The notes: a model not told the origin generated them from the sequence alone. DNA of 64,000 nt from Pedobacter sp. PACM 27299 (GCF_001412655.1 NZ_CP012996.1:4588001-4652000); one strand, 5' to 3'. Shown: positions 43,737 to 53,186, numbered from the stretch's first letter. Numbers and translations: made by a program.

Positions 43737-43803
43737 AATTTTATTGTTTTAGCGCCATGAAGCTAAGATAAAGGCTTCAATTCTGCTGTTTTTTTAGTGA
43801 TAA

Positions 43804-44970
43804 TTAACTCCTGTATGACTTAGTCAATTCAAATACAGCGGTTAATATATTTCTTTCTACTTCTTCAAAAGGTAAGTTCCTGCGTTTTAAAACCTGTTCC
43901 GCAGTCTCAAACATCTTGTCGAGGCGATACGTTTCAAATCCCTGAGCCCCGCCCCATGAAAAATCAGGAAGAAAGGTTTTAGGAAATCCTGCACCAAAAA
44001 CATTGGCTCCTACCCCGATCACCGATCCGGTATTGAACATGGTATTGATACCACATTTCGCATGGTCGGCCATGATCATTCCACAGAACAGCAATCCTGT
44101 TTCCCGGAAATCATCCTGAGTGTAGTCCCAGATTTTTACAGGCGCATAGTTATTCTTCAGATTGGAATTATTGGTATCTGCACCAATATTACACCACTGC
44201 CCCATTACGGAATTACCCAGATAACCTTCGTGACCTTTAGAGGAATATCCCCAGATTACTGCGTTATTGATCTCTCCACCAACCCTGCTAAATGGCCCAA
44301 TAGTTGTCTGTCCGTAGATTTTAGCCCCCATCTTGACCTGAGAATCATGACAAAGTGCAAAAGACCCGCGAATGTGTGCACCTTCCCAAATCTGGCTGTT
44401 CTTCCCAATATAAATTGGTCCGTTTAAACTATTTAGGGTGGCACATTCAGCTCCACCACCTTCTTCTACAAAAACCTGGTCTCCAAGTATCACGTTGGTA
44501 CTGCTCAATATTGCGGAAGAACGGCCTTTTGTCAGTAAACTAAAGTCTTTTCTCAGTTCTATATCATTGTTTTTAAAAATATCTTCCGGATGGAGGATTC
44601 TGATAATCGAGGGCTCATAAGCGACAGATTTCAGCGCATTCAGCTCCTCTGGAGAGGTTCCGAAAGGCGCGCGATAAGCAAGCAACAAGTCTTCTTGTTT
44701 TAACACTTCACCATCACGCAAACGATCTATTGCTTCCAGTAAGCCTTCGTCAGGACATACCGATCCATTGATGGATAAGCTGGCATCTGGCTGTGCTGGA
44801 TATTTAACAGAAAGATAAGGAACGGTGAGATAGCCGGTCTTCGCATTTAAATGCTGCTCCCATTTTTGAGCTATGGTTAAAATTCCGACACGGAGGTCGG
44901 CAACCGGTCTTGTGAAAGATAGCGGACGTAAAGATGCCCAGGCATTATCATCAAATAAATTGATTGTCAT
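43804..44970 (-). CDS. GlmU-like putative sugar nucleotidyltransferase / acetyltransferase
   Basis: 388 residues from the ATG giving MTINLFDDNAWASLRPLSFT; a TTG three codons earlier is less likely. The opening LRPLSFTRPVADLRVGI and the C-terminal left-handed beta-helix (PIYIGKNSQIWEGAHIRG, KIYGQTTIGPFSRVGGEINN, GADTNNSNLKNNYAPVKIWD) match the Bacteroidota 'alternative GlmU' family (TIGR03991-like). Supposed to make UDP-GlcNAc from glucosamine-1-phosphate. The classic GlmU loop GxGxRM is absent, so catalysis is inferred from the family. 67 bp before tpiA on the same strand. Confidence 0.88.
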   Translation of the reverse strand: MTINLFDDNAWASLRPLSFTRPVADLRVGILTIAQKWEQHLNAKTGYLTVPYLSVKYPAQPDASLSINGSVCPDEGLLEAIDRLRDGEVLKQEDLLLAYRAPFGTSPEELNALKSVAYEPSIIRILHPEDIFKNNDIELRKDFSLLTKGRSSAILSSTNVILGDQVFVEEGGGAECATLNSLNGPIYIGKNSQIWEGAHIRGSFALCHDSQVKMGAKIYGQTTIGPFSRVGGEINNAVIWGYSSKGHEGYLGNSVMGQWCNIGADTNNSNLKNNYAPVKIWDYTQDDFRETGLLFCGMIMADHAKCGINTMFNTGSVIGVGANVFGAGFPKTFLPDFSWGGAQGFETYRLDKMFETAEQVLKRRNLPFEEVERNILTAVFELTKSYRS

Positions 44971-44983
44971 AAGCAACAAAAAT

Positions 44984-45017
44984 AAAAAAAGTCCCGAAGC
45001 AACAGCACCGGGACTTT
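44984..45017 (-). terminator. intrinsic terminator of rpmE2
   Basis: On the minus strand a 9-bp stem (AAAGTCCCG/CGGGACTTT, 12-nt loop) ends in seven T. It follows the L31 stop by 24 bp and lies directly before the GlmU-like gene. Confidence 0.8.
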
Positions 45018-45041
45018 AAAATAATTACTTTTTTGGTAGAA

Positions 45042-45290
45042 TTACTTCTTAGCGTAACGAGTTTTAAATTTATCGATACGACCAGCTGTATCTACTAACT
45101 TCATTTTACCAGTATAGAAAGGGTGTGAAGTATGAGAAATCTCTAATTTGTATAGAGGGTATTCGTTACCATCTTCCCATTTGATGCTTTCTTTAGTATC
45201 TACACAAGATTTCGTTAAGAAAGAGTACTCATTTGACATATCTTTAAATACTACAAATCTATAGTTTGATGGATGCAGATCTTTTTTCAT
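45042..45290 (-). CDS. rpmE2: 50S ribosomal protein L31 type B
   Basis: 82 residues. [20 protein letters not shown] and the closing [20 protein letters not shown] are the L31 signature. The zinc Cys pairs of type A are absent (only one Cys), so this is the zinc-free B form, often made under zinc limitation in other bacteria; no Zur box is visible to me. Large-subunit protein. Own terminator behind it. Confidence 0.96.
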   Translation of the reverse strand: MKKDLHPSNYRFVVFKDMSNEYSFLTKSCVDTKESIKWEDGNEYPLYKLEISHTSHPFYTGKMKLVDTAGRIDKFKTRYAKK

Positions 45291-45385
45291 GATGCTTTTA
45301 TATTATTATTTCCTTATTTCTCGCTTATTTTTAAGGTTGCAAATATCCTAAAATTATTTTTCATTAGCAAGGAAGTCATGAAAAA

Positions 45386-45673
45386 TTATCTACTATACTT
45401 TTTCCGGGTCTCAATTTTCTCTTTTTGCCGTCTTAAATAGGCATCAGCAATGACTTCAGCAGAAGGGAGTTCGGAATTACTGATCAAAAGACTTTTTAAT
45501 TTCTCCTCATCTACGTCTGTCCGGTACAAGATGTTCATCATTTTGGAGATGTCATTATCGAGCAGATACGCAAAAGCCTGTACCAATCGTTCCCTGATTT
45601 GTGCTTCTGTCCAGATTTCCTCGACTTCAAAGTCTTTCCCTATTATGCTGGTCAATGCTTTTAAAGCTTCCAT
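45386..45673 (-). CDS. conserved small hypothetical protein
   Basis: 95 residues, helical and charged, starting MEALKALTSIIGKDFEVEEI with a basic tail (RRQKEKIETRKKYSR). No signal, no membrane segment. It lies 3 bp after mce on the same strand, so it is cotranscribed with it. I do not recognise a function; the position between mce and rpmE2 recurs in this bacterial group as far as I remember. Confidence 0.75.
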   Translation of the reverse strand: MEALKALTSIIGKDFEVEEIWTEAQIRERLVQAFAYLLDNDISKMMNILYRTDVDEEKLKSLLISNSELPSAEVIADAYLRRQKEKIETRKKYSR

Positions 45674-45676
45674 TTT

Positions 45677-46084
45677 TTATAGCGCTTTAATCTCCTGACA
45701 CAATTCTACCAATACCCCGTTTGTCCCTTTCGGATGAAGAAAACACACCAGTTTATTATCGGCACCCCGCTTAGGCTGCTCGTTTAAAAGCACAAAACCG
45801 TCATTTTTTAACCGTTCCATCTCCACCAGAATATCTTCCACATCAAAAGCAATGTGATGAATACCCTCTCCTTTTTTCTCGAGGAACTTTGCAATCGGAC
45901 TTTCCGGATTACTCGCAGACAGCAATTCAATTTTATTGGGTCCAACCTGAAAAAACGCAGTATTTACGCCTTCAGAAACTACCGCTTCTTTTTTATAACA
46001 AGCAGTATTTAACAATTTCTCATAAAGATCACAGGAAAAATCCAGGTCTTTTACAGCAATACCAATGTGCTCTATCTTTTTCAT
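45677..46084 (-). CDS. mce: methylmalonyl-CoA epimerase
   Basis: 135 residues of the VOC fold: EHIGIAVKDL with His6, HHIAFDVED with His77 and GVLVELCQE with Glu127 form the metal site, in the order expected. It epimerises methylmalonyl-CoA between the S and R forms so that methylmalonyl-CoA mutase can link propionyl-CoA and succinyl-CoA. Divergent from iscS with 124 bp between. Confidence 0.93.
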   Translation of the reverse strand: MKKIEHIGIAVKDLDFSCDLYEKLLNTACYKKEAVVSEGVNTAFFQVGPNKIELLSASNPESPIAKFLEKKGEGIHHIAFDVEDILVEMERLKNDGFVLLNEQPKRGADNKLVCFLHPKGTNGVLVELCQEIKAL

Positions 46085-46154
46085 AATTGCTTAAACGGTT
46101 AGAAAAATGTAAAAATGCAGGTTTTACCTATACGGTCATAGCTATTATTTATAA

Positions 46155-46182
46155 TTGTTGGCATTCTTTTTTCGTACATTTG
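46155..46182 (+). promoter_or_regulatory. iscS promoter
   Basis: TTGTTG at 46155-46160 and TACATTTG at 46175-46182 fit the Bacteroidota promoter. Start of transcription about 46187, 20-odd nt before the ATG at 46209. No obvious IscR site is seen. Confidence 0.55.
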
Positions 46183-46208
46183 TCTATTATTAAGAATAAT
46201 TACATACG

Positions 46209-47420
46209 ATGGAACTTCCTATTTACTTAGATAACAATGCAACTACTCCTCTTGATCCAAGGGTATTAGAAGCGATGCTACCATATTTCACCAACAAATT
46301 TGGTAATGCTGCCAGCCGTAACCACGCTTTTGGATGGGTGGCAGAAGAAGGTGTTGACTACGCTCGTGAACAAGTGGCGAAACTAATTGGCTGTACTGAT
46401 AAAGAGATCATCTTTACTTCAGGTGCTACAGAAGCAGACAATTTAGGTATCAAAGGAGTTTACGAAATGTATCAGGACAAGGGTAATCATATCATTACCG
46501 CTACTACTGAGCACAAAGCAGTTTTAGATGCTTGTAAACACCTGGAAAAATTAGGTGCTAAAGTAACTTACTTACAAGTGAAAGCTGACGGTCTGATCGA
46601 TCTTCAGGAACTTGAAGCTGCAATGACTGAACAAACGATTTTAGTAACCATTATGTATGGTAACAATGAAATTGGCGTCATTCAGCCAGTTAAAGAAATC
46701 TCTGCAATTGCTCATAAACATGGTGCATTGTTCATGACTGATGCGACACAAGCTGTAGGAAAAATTCCTGTAGACGTAAACGCTGATGGTATTGACTTAA
46801 TGGCATTTTCAGCACATAAAATGTACGGCCCTAAAGGTGTTGGTGCATTATATGTACGCCGTAAAAACCCAAGGGTTAAAGTAACTGCACAAATCGATGG
46901 TGGTGGTCATGAGCGCGGCATGCGTTCAGGAACATTAAATGTACCTGGTATCGTTGGTTTAGGTAAAGCATGTGAACTTTGCCGTTTGGAAATGGATGAA
47001 GAAGCAAAACGTTTATCTGCATTAAGAGATAAATTAGAAGGCGCTTTATCTCAAATGGAAGAAAGTTATGTAAATGGTAACACAGAACACCGTTTGCCGC
47101 ATGTAGCTAATATTTCCTTCAAATATGTAGAGGGTGAAGGCTTAATGATGTCAATGAAAGACCTTGCCGTATCTTCGGGATCTGCTTGTACTTCCGCTTC
47201 ATTAGAACCTTCTTATGTATTGAAAAGCTTAGGTCTTTCTGATGATTTAGCACATTCTTCTATCCGCTTCGGATTGGGTCGTTTCACGACTGAAGAAGAA
47301 ATTGATTTTGCTATTGAGCATACTAAAGCAGCAGTAAATCACTTAAGAGAACTTTCTCCACTATGGGAAATGTTTAAAGAAGGAATTGACTTAAGTAAAA
47401 TTGAATGGGCTGAGCACTAA
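46209..47420 (+). CDS. iscS: cysteine desulfurase
   Basis: 403 residues. PLP enzyme that takes sulfur from cysteine for Fe-S cluster building. Lys204 in [10 protein letters not shown] binds PLP; Cys327 in [19 protein letters not shown] (the IscS-type mobile loop) accepts the sulfur. Starts [20 protein letters not shown]. It is the first gene of iscS-iscU-iscA, with 65 bp to iscU. Confidence 0.97.
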   Translation: MELPIYLDNNATTPLDPRVLEAMLPYFTNKFGNAASRNHAFGWVAEEGVDYAREQVAKLIGCTDKEIIFTSGATEADNLGIKGVYEMYQDKGNHIITATTEHKAVLDACKHLEKLGAKVTYLQVKADGLIDLQELEAAMTEQTILVTIMYGNNEIGVIQPVKEISAIAHKHGALFMTDATQAVGKIPVDVNADGIDLMAFSAHKMYGPKGVGALYVRRKNPRVKVTAQIDGGGHERGMRSGTLNVPGIVGLGKACELCRLEMDEEAKRLSALRDKLEGALSQMEESYVNGNTEHRLPHVANISFKYVEGEGLMMSMKDLAVSSGSACTSASLEPSYVLKSLGLSDDLAHSSIRFGLGRFTTEEEIDFAIEHTKAAVNHLRELSPLWEMFKEGIDLSKIEWAEH

Positions 47421-47485
47421 GCCCACCCATTAATAAACAATATTTAAATACAATCCCCGGAGACGGAGATTTGGAGGAAAACAAA

Positions 47486-47899
47486 ATGGCATACTCAGAA
47501 AAAGTAATGGAACATTATACCAACCCTAGAAATGTTGGTACTTTAAATAAAGATAGCAAGAATGTAGGAACAGGATTAGTTGGCGCACCTGAGTGCGGTG
47601 ACGTAATGCGCCTGCAGATTGAAGTAGATGACAACAATGTGATCACAGATGCAAAATTCAAAACCTTTGGTTGCGGATCTGCAATTGCTTCTTCTTCTTT
47701 AGCTACAGAATGGTTAAAAGGAAAAACTGTAGATGAGGCTTTGACCATCGACAACATGGACATCGTGGAAGAATTGGCGTTACCGCCAGTAAAAATTCAC
47801 TGTTCAGTATTGGCTGAAGATGCGATCAAATCTGCAATCAATGATTACCGTGTTAAAAACGGTATGGAGCCAATTGCAATGCCTAAATCTCATCACTAA
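47486..47899 (+). CDS. iscU: Fe-S cluster scaffold protein
   Basis: 137 residues from ATG 47486 (MAYSEKVMEHYTNPRNVG). Scaffold cysteines Cys37, Cys63 and Cys106, with Asp39 and His105, are all present (ECGDV, FGCGSAIASS, KIHCSVLAED). It receives sulfur from IscS and passes clusters on. A clear Shine-Dalgarno GGAGG at 47473-47477 lies 8 nt before the ATG, which is unusual in this phylum and rules out the in-frame TTG at 47471. Confidence 0.97.
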   Translation: MAYSEKVMEHYTNPRNVGTLNKDSKNVGTGLVGAPECGDVMRLQIEVDDNNVITDAKFKTFGCGSAIASSSLATEWLKGKTVDEALTIDNMDIVEELALPPVKIHCSVLAEDAIKSAINDYRVKNGMEPIAMPKSHH

Positions 47900-47959
47900 T
47901 TTCAATCATAGTTTGGCAGGCAGTTTGATTTGTTTTGCTAAACTTTAATTTTTAAAACG

Positions 47960-48286
47960 ATGATTACGATAACCGATAAAGCAAAAAGCAAAATTGATCA
48001 CCTGATGCAAGATGCGCAGATGGATGATACTTATTTTTTGCGCGTCTCTGTAAAAGGTGGAGGTTGCTCTGGTTTATCATACAATTTAGATTTTGATAAC
48101 GAAGAGAAAACCGGAGATCAGTTTTTCGAAGACAGAGGAATCAGGATAGCATTAGACATGAAATCCTTCCTTTATCTTGCCGGCACTGAACTTGACTTTT
48201 CAGATGGTTTAAACGGAAAAGGATTCAATTTCCATAACCCTAACGCAAGTCGTTCTTGTGGTTGTGGCGAGAGTTTCTCTGTTTAA
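47960..48286 (+). CDS. iscA: A-type Fe-S carrier protein
   Basis: 108 residues. HesB/IscA family with cluster cysteines Cys36 (GGGCSGL), Cys100 and Cys102 (SCGCGESFSV). It carries iron or clusters from IscU to target proteins. ErpA or SufA are equally possible names; context after iscSU favours IscA. Followed by a strong terminator. Confidence 0.93.
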   Translation: MITITDKAKSKIDHLMQDAQMDDTYFLRVSVKGGGCSGLSYNLDFDNEEKTGDQFFEDRGIRIALDMKSFLYLAGTELDFSDGLNGKGFNFHNPNASRSCGCGESFSV

Positions 48287-48306
48287 TTCCTAAACCTTAT
48301 TGATTT

Positions 48307-48332
48307 AAAAGGGCACTGATGTGCCCTTTTTT
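48307..48332 (+). terminator. intrinsic terminator of the isc operon
   Basis: 10-bp stem AAAAGGGCAC/GTGCCCTTTT with a 4-nt loop and a T run, 20 bp after the iscA stop. Confidence 0.85.
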
Positions 48333-48401
48333 CATGAACTGATTTTTTCTTTACAAAGAAAAGTTTATCATTGTTCCTCCAATCAAACAAAATAAATTAA
48401 C

Positions 48402-50309
48402 ATGGTAACATTTAATGAGTTTTCTACTGTCCCAAGTCTCTTGAGAAATGTGGTGGAAAACATCCATAAACCAACCGAGACTTTTCTCATTCATAAAAAG
48501 AATGCAGACTGGGAAGAAATCTCTTTTGAAACCACACTGGAACGTGCAGATGCTGTAGCTTCATTTTTCCTGGATAAGGGAATTGTAAAAGGAGATCGGA
48601 TGGGTTTAATGATCGAAAACTCTCCGGATTATGTTTATTACGACCAGGGGATCCAGCAGATTGGTGCGATTAACGTCTCTATCTACCCTACGCTCTCTGA
48701 ACAGGAAGTCACCTATATCATCAATGATTCTGGAATCAGAGCCATTCTGATCGGCAATCCTTTCCTCTATAAAAAAGTAACAAAAATAGCAGAGAACTGT
48801 AAAAAACTGCAATACATCATACCAGTTTTTGCAGATTATCAAAAGATTCCTTTACCAGAAGGAATGAAAGCAGAAGTAATTCCTTTTTCTGCGCTATTGG
48901 AAAGTCCGGTAAGTGAAGAAAGAGCCGCCGAGATTACCCGCATCCGGGAATCACTGCGCCCTGCTGATACTTCTTCACTGATTTATACTTCCGGGACTAC
49001 CGGTACCCCAAAAGGCGTGGTTTTATCGCACAACAACTTTGTACAAAACGTAAAAGTCTGTTTACAGCAAATTCCTATCATCGACGAAACGGAAACCTTT
49101 TTATCTTTCCTACCCCTGTCTCATGTTTTTGAGCGTACGGCAACTTACCATGTTTGCTGTGCACAGGGCTGTAAAATTGCTTATGCACAAAGTTTAGAGT
49201 TGCTGGCCAAAAACATGGCAGAAATTAAACCAACGGTGATGAGCTGCGTGCCTCGTTTATTAGAAAGAATCCATGACAAAGCCATCAAAAGCGGCACAGC
49301 TGGCGGTGGGTTAAAAGCAAAGATTTTCCTTTGGGCTTTGGACATCGGACAACAATACCGTGCTGAAAAAGAAGCAGGCAGAAAGCCCGGCTTGATCTTA
49401 TCCGCCAAAAAAGCAGTGGCTGAAAAACTGGTATTCAGTAAAATTAAAGAGAAAACCGGTGGCCGCTTAAAGTTCATGTTATCCGGCGGTGCTGCATTAC
49501 CTAAAAATGTGGGTGAGTTTTTCGGAAACCTGGGAATTAAAGTGCTGGAAGGTTTTGGCCTAACAGAGACTTCACCGGTAATGGCGGTAACGGAATACGA
49601 TAGACAAGTTTACGGAACTGTTGGCCGTGTCATTCCAGGAATTGAAATTGGCATTCAAAATGTAGAAACTAAAGAAATCATCAATATCCAAACGCATGAA
49701 ACCTTCCAGGAGGATTTTGAATGTGCAGAAGGTGAAATCATTGTCCGAGGACATTGTGTGATGCAAGGCTATTTTAACAAGCCTGCAGAAACCGCAGAAG
49801 CCATTGATAAAGAAAATTGGTTCCATACTGGCGACATTGGTCGCTTTTACAAAGGAAATCTTCAGATCACTGACCGTTTAAAAAATATGATCGTCAATGC
49901 TTACGGTAAAAATGTATACCCTACTCCGGTAGAAAACATTTACCTGAAAAGCCCTAAGATCGAACAATTGTTTCTTATTGGAGATAAAAGAGAGTATTTA
50001 ACAGCGATCATTATTCCAAATAAAGAAAGCTTACAGGAAGAGTTCCAATTGACAGAATCCTTTTTCCAACAACCGCAGTTATTTATTGAAGATAAAGAAA
50101 TCGTGGACTGGATGGCTAAAGACATCAAAAAACTCTCAAATGAGCTGGCCAAGTTTGAGCGCATCAAAAACTTCAAAATCAAAAGAAATCCTTTTAGCAT
50201 TGAAGATGGAGAGCTGACGCCAACCATGAAAGCGAAAAGAAAAGTAATTGAAAACAAGTACGCTGCTAACATCGACGAGATGTATCAGGAAGAAGTAGAG
50301 ACAGATTAA
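48402..50309 (+). CDS. long-chain acyl-CoA synthetase (AMP-forming)
   Basis: 635 residues of the ANL superfamily. P-loop SLIYTSGTTGTPKGV, A5-like GFGLTETSP and hinge GDIGRFYKGNLQITDRLKNM with the ATP-contacting residues, followed by KNVYPTPVENIYLKSPKIEQ. It activates fatty acids to acyl-CoA at the cytosolic face of the membrane. Probably a FadD-type enzyme; chain length is not readable. Length and order are standard. It stands between the isc operon and lysS, with its own 115-bp upstream gap. Confidence 0.92.
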   Translation: MVTFNEFSTVPSLLRNVVENIHKPTETFLIHKKNADWEEISFETTLERADAVASFFLDKGIVKGDRMGLMIENSPDYVYYDQGIQQIGAINVSIYPTLSEQEVTYIINDSGIRAILIGNPFLYKKVTKIAENCKKLQYIIPVFADYQKIPLPEGMKAEVIPFSALLESPVSEERAAEITRIRESLRPADTSSLIYTSGTTGTPKGVVLSHNNFVQNVKVCLQQIPIIDETETFLSFLPLSHVFERTATYHVCCAQGCKIAYAQSLELLAKNMAEIKPTVMSCVPRLLERIHDKAIKSGTAGGGLKAKIFLWALDIGQQYRAEKEAGRKPGLILSAKKAVAEKLVFSKIKEKTGGRLKFMLSGGAALPKNVGEFFGNLGIKVLEGFGLTETSPVMAVTEYDRQVYGTVGRVIPGIEIGIQNVETKEIINIQTHETFQEDFECAEGEIIVRGHCVMQGYFNKPAETAEAIDKENWFHTGDIGRFYKGNLQITDRLKNMIVNAYGKNVYPTPVENIYLKSPKIEQLFLIGDKREYLTAIIIPNKESLQEEFQLTESFFQQPQLFIEDKEIVDWMAKDIKKLSNELAKFERIKNFKIKRNPFSIEDGELTPTMKAKRKVIENKYAANIDEMYQEEVETD

Positions 50310-50360
50310 TCCTCATTTTAGAACAAATGTGATATTAATACCTCCTTTAATCGTTTAAAA

Positions 50361-50388
50361 ACCTCACAAATCACTATTTTTGTGAGGT
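50361..50388. other. hairpin after the acyl-CoA synthetase gene
   Basis: ACCTCACAAA pairs with TTTGTGAGGT around 8 nt. No T run follows on plus; on minus five T do. It overlaps the likely -7 box of lysS. Confidence 0.35.
50375..50382 (+). promoter_or_regulatory. -7 element of lysS
   Basis: TATTTTTG fits TAnnTTTG; transcription would start near 50388 and give a leader of about 70 nt. No clear -33 box. Confidence 0.4.
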
Positions 50389-50445
50389 CACAGAATTCTG
50401 TGAATATTATCAGCATAAAATAAACCTTTTCCGGCATGATGCCGG
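50388..50445 (+). promoter_or_regulatory. two palindromes in the lysS leader
   Basis: TCACAGAATTCTGTGA (50388-50403) is a perfect 16-bp palindrome; CCGGCAT-G-ATGCCGG (50431-50445) is a 7-bp inverted repeat just 13 bp before the ATG. They may be a protein operator and an RNA stem near the ribosome site. Function inferred only. Confidence 0.4.
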
Positions 50446-50458
50446 ACAGATCACAAAT

Positions 50459-52180
50459 ATGAGTACAGGACTATCAGAACAAGAGTTGTTGCGTAGAAAT
50501 TCGCTAAACCAACTTCGTGAATTAGGGATCGATCCCTACCCTGCTGAAGCATTTGAAATCAATGCCCATGCCGCAGATATTTTAGCTAACTACGAAAGAG
50601 ATAAGACTGCATATAAGAACATCAGCATTGCAGGCCGTATCATGACCCGCAGAATTATGGGGAGTGCTGCCTTCGTGGAATTGCAAGATTCGACAGGAAG
50701 AATACAAGTTTATTTAAAAAGAGACGAATTGTGCCCTGATGAAGACAAAACCTTATACAATACCGTATTCAAGAAGTTATTGGATCTGGGCGACTTTATA
50801 GGCGTAAAAGGCTATGTTTTCACTACCCAGACTGGTGAGATCTCTGTACACCTTACTGAATTTAAATTATTATCAAAATCCTTAAAGCCTCTTCCAGTAG
50901 TGAAACGCGATGAGGAAGGAAATATTTACGATGGTTTTACGGATCCTGAATTGCGCTACAGACAGCGTTATGTGGATCTTACGGTAAACCCTGGATTCAA
51001 ACAAATTTTCATCAACCGTTCAAAAGTCATCAATACGATGAGAAACTACTTTGATGAACAAGGCTGGATGGAAGTTGAAACTCCGATTCTTCAGCCAATC
51101 CATGGTGGTGCAGCAGCGCGTCCATTTGCGACTCACCACAACACCTTGGATATGCCTTTATACCTACGTATTGCGAATGAGCTTTACCTGAAAAGGTTAA
51201 TCGTAGCTGGTTTTGACGGCGTTTATGAGTTCGGTAAAATGTTCAGAAATGAAGGTATGGACCGTACGCATAATCCAGAATTCACCTCTATGGAAATCTA
51301 TGTAGCTTATAAAGATTATATCTGGATGATGGCTATGGTAGAAGACTGTCTGGAAAAAATCACTGTGGCTATTCACGGAAAAGCAGAAATTGAAGTGGGT
51401 AAACACAAGATCAATTTCGAAGGTCCTTATGAAAAACTGACTATGTATGAATCTATCCAAAAATATACCGGAATAGATGTATCGGATATGACAGAAGATC
51501 AGATCAAAGAAGTTTGTAAAAGCCTGAATATTGAAATAGACGCCTCTATGGGTAGAGGAAAACTAATTGATGAGTTGTTTAGCGAAAAAGTAGAAGCCAA
51601 CCTGATCCAGCCTACATACATCACGGATTATCCTTTGGAAATGACACCGCTTGCTAAAAAGCACAGAAGCAAAGAAGGTCTGGTAGAAAGATTTGAGCTG
51701 TTTGTAAACGGTAAAGAAATTGCCAATGCTTACTCAGAACTCAATGATCCTATTGATCAGAAAGAACGTCTGATCGACCAATTGAAACTGGCTGAAAGAG
51801 GTGACGATGAAGCCATGGCTATGGATGATGATTTTATTCGTGCATTGGAATATGGTATGCCTCCAACCTCAGGATTAGGAATCGGTATCGACAGATTGGT
51901 GATGTTAATGACGAACCAGTCTACCATTCAAGAAGTTTTATTCTTCCCTCAGATGAGACCAGAGAAAAAAGCGAAAGTAACTACTGATGAAGATTTCGTA
52001 AACGCAGGTGTTCCAGCAGAATGGGTACCAGTGATCAGAAAGATGAACATCAATACCATTGAAGAGTTGAAAGCCGCGAACCCAAATAAGGTTTTTAATG
52101 ACTTAGGTGGAATGCGCAAGAAACTAAAGTTGGAATTAACGATGCCTTCAAAAGAGGCTGTGGAAGCTTGGTTTGCTTAA
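50459..52180 (+). CDS. lysS: lysyl-tRNA synthetase, class II
   Basis: 573 residues. OB-fold anticodon domain (about 60-160, IAGRIMTRRIMGSAAFVELQ) and class II core with motif 2 FRNEGMDRTHNPEFTSMEIY and motif 3 GLGIGIDRLVMLMTNQ. It charges tRNA-Lys. The core ends near residue 502; about 70 residues follow (VPAEWVPVIRKMNINTIEEL and on) that look like a helix-hairpin-helix-type appendix, which I recall from other Bacteroidota LysS proteins. A structured leader precedes the gene. Confidence 0.97.
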   Translation: MSTGLSEQELLRRNSLNQLRELGIDPYPAEAFEINAHAADILANYERDKTAYKNISIAGRIMTRRIMGSAAFVELQDSTGRIQVYLKRDELCPDEDKTLYNTVFKKLLDLGDFIGVKGYVFTTQTGEISVHLTEFKLLSKSLKPLPVVKRDEEGNIYDGFTDPELRYRQRYVDLTVNPGFKQIFINRSKVINTMRNYFDEQGWMEVETPILQPIHGGAAARPFATHHNTLDMPLYLRIANELYLKRLIVAGFDGVYEFGKMFRNEGMDRTHNPEFTSMEIYVAYKDYIWMMAMVEDCLEKITVAIHGKAEIEVGKHKINFEGPYEKLTMYESIQKYTGIDVSDMTEDQIKEVCKSLNIEIDASMGRGKLIDELFSEKVEANLIQPTYITDYPLEMTPLAKKHRSKEGLVERFELFVNGKEIANAYSELNDPIDQKERLIDQLKLAERGDDEAMAMDDDFIRALEYGMPPTSGLGIGIDRLVMLMTNQSTIQEVLFFPQMRPEKKAKVTTDEDFVNAGVPAEWVPVIRKMNINTIEELKAANPNKVFNDLGGMRKKLKLELTMPSKEAVEAWFA

Positions 52181-52200
52181 CAAACACATAACATAAACTT

Positions 52201-52236
52201 AAAGGCTTGCTGCATAATATGTAGCAAGCCTTTTTT
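52201..52236 (+). terminator. intrinsic terminator of lysS
   Basis: 11-bp stem AAAGGCTTGCT/AGCAAGCCTTT, 11-nt loop, then six T; 20 bp after the stop. Confidence 0.85.
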
Positions 52237-52266
52237 AATTTAGGATATATTTAAAACCTAGAAATT

Positions 52267-52479
52267 ATGTACAGTTCAAGCTTAGAAATCACAGACAACG
52301 AATACTGCATTAAGCTCAATAAAGAAGACTTTGACTTGACTTTAATCCGTCAGCTGATCACCAGGATCCAATCGGAGCAATTGTTCTTCAGCAAAAAGAA
52401 AGACGATATGGAAGATGACATCATCAGCAGAGCCAATCAAGACAGCTATGAGAATTTCGACAGACTAAGTGAAAAATAA
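52267..52479 (+). CDS. small hypothetical protein
   Basis: 70 residues (MYSSSLEITDNEYCIKLNKE to NFDRLSEK), mixed charge, a short beta part followed by a helix with LIRQLITRIQSEQLFF. No signal or membrane segment. It has its own terminators on both sides, so it is expressed on its own. I recognise no family; the short, helical, cytosolic form would fit an antitoxin-like or adaptor protein, but no toxin gene is next to it. Confidence 0.65.
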   Translation: MYSSSLEITDNEYCIKLNKEDFDLTLIRQLITRIQSEQLFFSKKKDDMEDDIISRANQDSYENFDRLSEK

Positions 52480-52505
52480 AAAGCCACATTTTCGTGTGGC
52501 TTTTT
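52478..52505. terminator. bidirectional intrinsic terminator
   Basis: 10-bp stem AAAAGCCACA/TGTGGCTTTT with loop TTTTCG, A run before and T run after, between the convergent genes at 52267 and 52526. Confidence 0.85.
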
Positions 52506-52525
52506 ACTCATTCCTTTAATATTTT

Positions 52526-53065
52526 CTATTTGTACCTTACTTGCTGCTGTCTGTCCATCATGCCCATCTGATCTTTCATCTGTTTGATCTGGTCAGCAAG
52601 TAATTTATTCTTATCGGCTTTTTTCGCTTCTGCTAAATACATCTGCGCTTCTCTTTTATTTCTCTTTCCCATTGCAATTCCCGCAAGGCTTAACTTAGCC
52701 AATGCGATGTTGTGGTCCATGGTCATTCCTAAAGTCAGTGCTTTCTTGAAATACTTCTCAGAAGCCATTGGTGCTTTTCTGGATTCAATTAAACCGATCA
52801 GCAAATTGTAATAACCGTGCTGTGCTCTGATTAATTGTTTTTCATAATCAGTGATTCTTCTTAAGAAAACTTCCGATTTCGGCATGTTGTCCTTTCTCAA
52901 ATACCACTGTGCAAGCAACATATTCTCATTGAAGAAGTAAGTTACCAGGATTAAAAGACTGATGAAAAATGCTAAAATTCCCCATCCCCATAAACCGAAG
53001 ACCATTAGGGCGATGGCCCCTCCTAACACTGCGAAACCTATAATAAGGCGAACTATATTTGGCAT
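52526..53065 (-). CDS. membrane protein with TPR-like domain
   Basis: 179 residues. Two N-terminal membrane helices (about 4-24 and 27-44), then a soluble part with TPR-like pairs of helices (WYLRKDNMPKSEVFLRR, SEKYFKKALTLGMTMDHNIA, KREAQMYLAEAKKADK). The end is Met/Gln-rich. Inner-membrane, TPR domain towards the cytosol most likely. Function unknown; TPR proteins assemble partners. Divergent from the thioredoxin-like gene. Confidence 0.75.
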   Translation of the reverse strand: MPNIVRLIIGFAVLGGAIALMVFGLWGWGILAFFISLLILVTYFFNENMLLAQWYLRKDNMPKSEVFLRRITDYEKQLIRAQHGYYNLLIGLIESRKAPMASEKYFKKALTLGMTMDHNIALAKLSLAGIAMGKRNKREAQMYLAEAKKADKNKLLADQIKQMKDQMGMMDRQQQVRYK

Positions 53066-53186
53066 ATTCCTTTTAAATTATTTTTTGCAAATATCGTGTT
53101 TATATCACAAAAAGCAGATTTAATTTATAATTTCAATAAAGAAAAGGAAGATGCTCCCGATCAACCTATAAAACCAACCCAAATCT

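Noticed and set aside
50388..50445. T-box or lysine riboswitch for lysS
   Set aside because: The leader of about 70 nt is far too short for either, and neither is expected in front of lysS in Bacteroidota.
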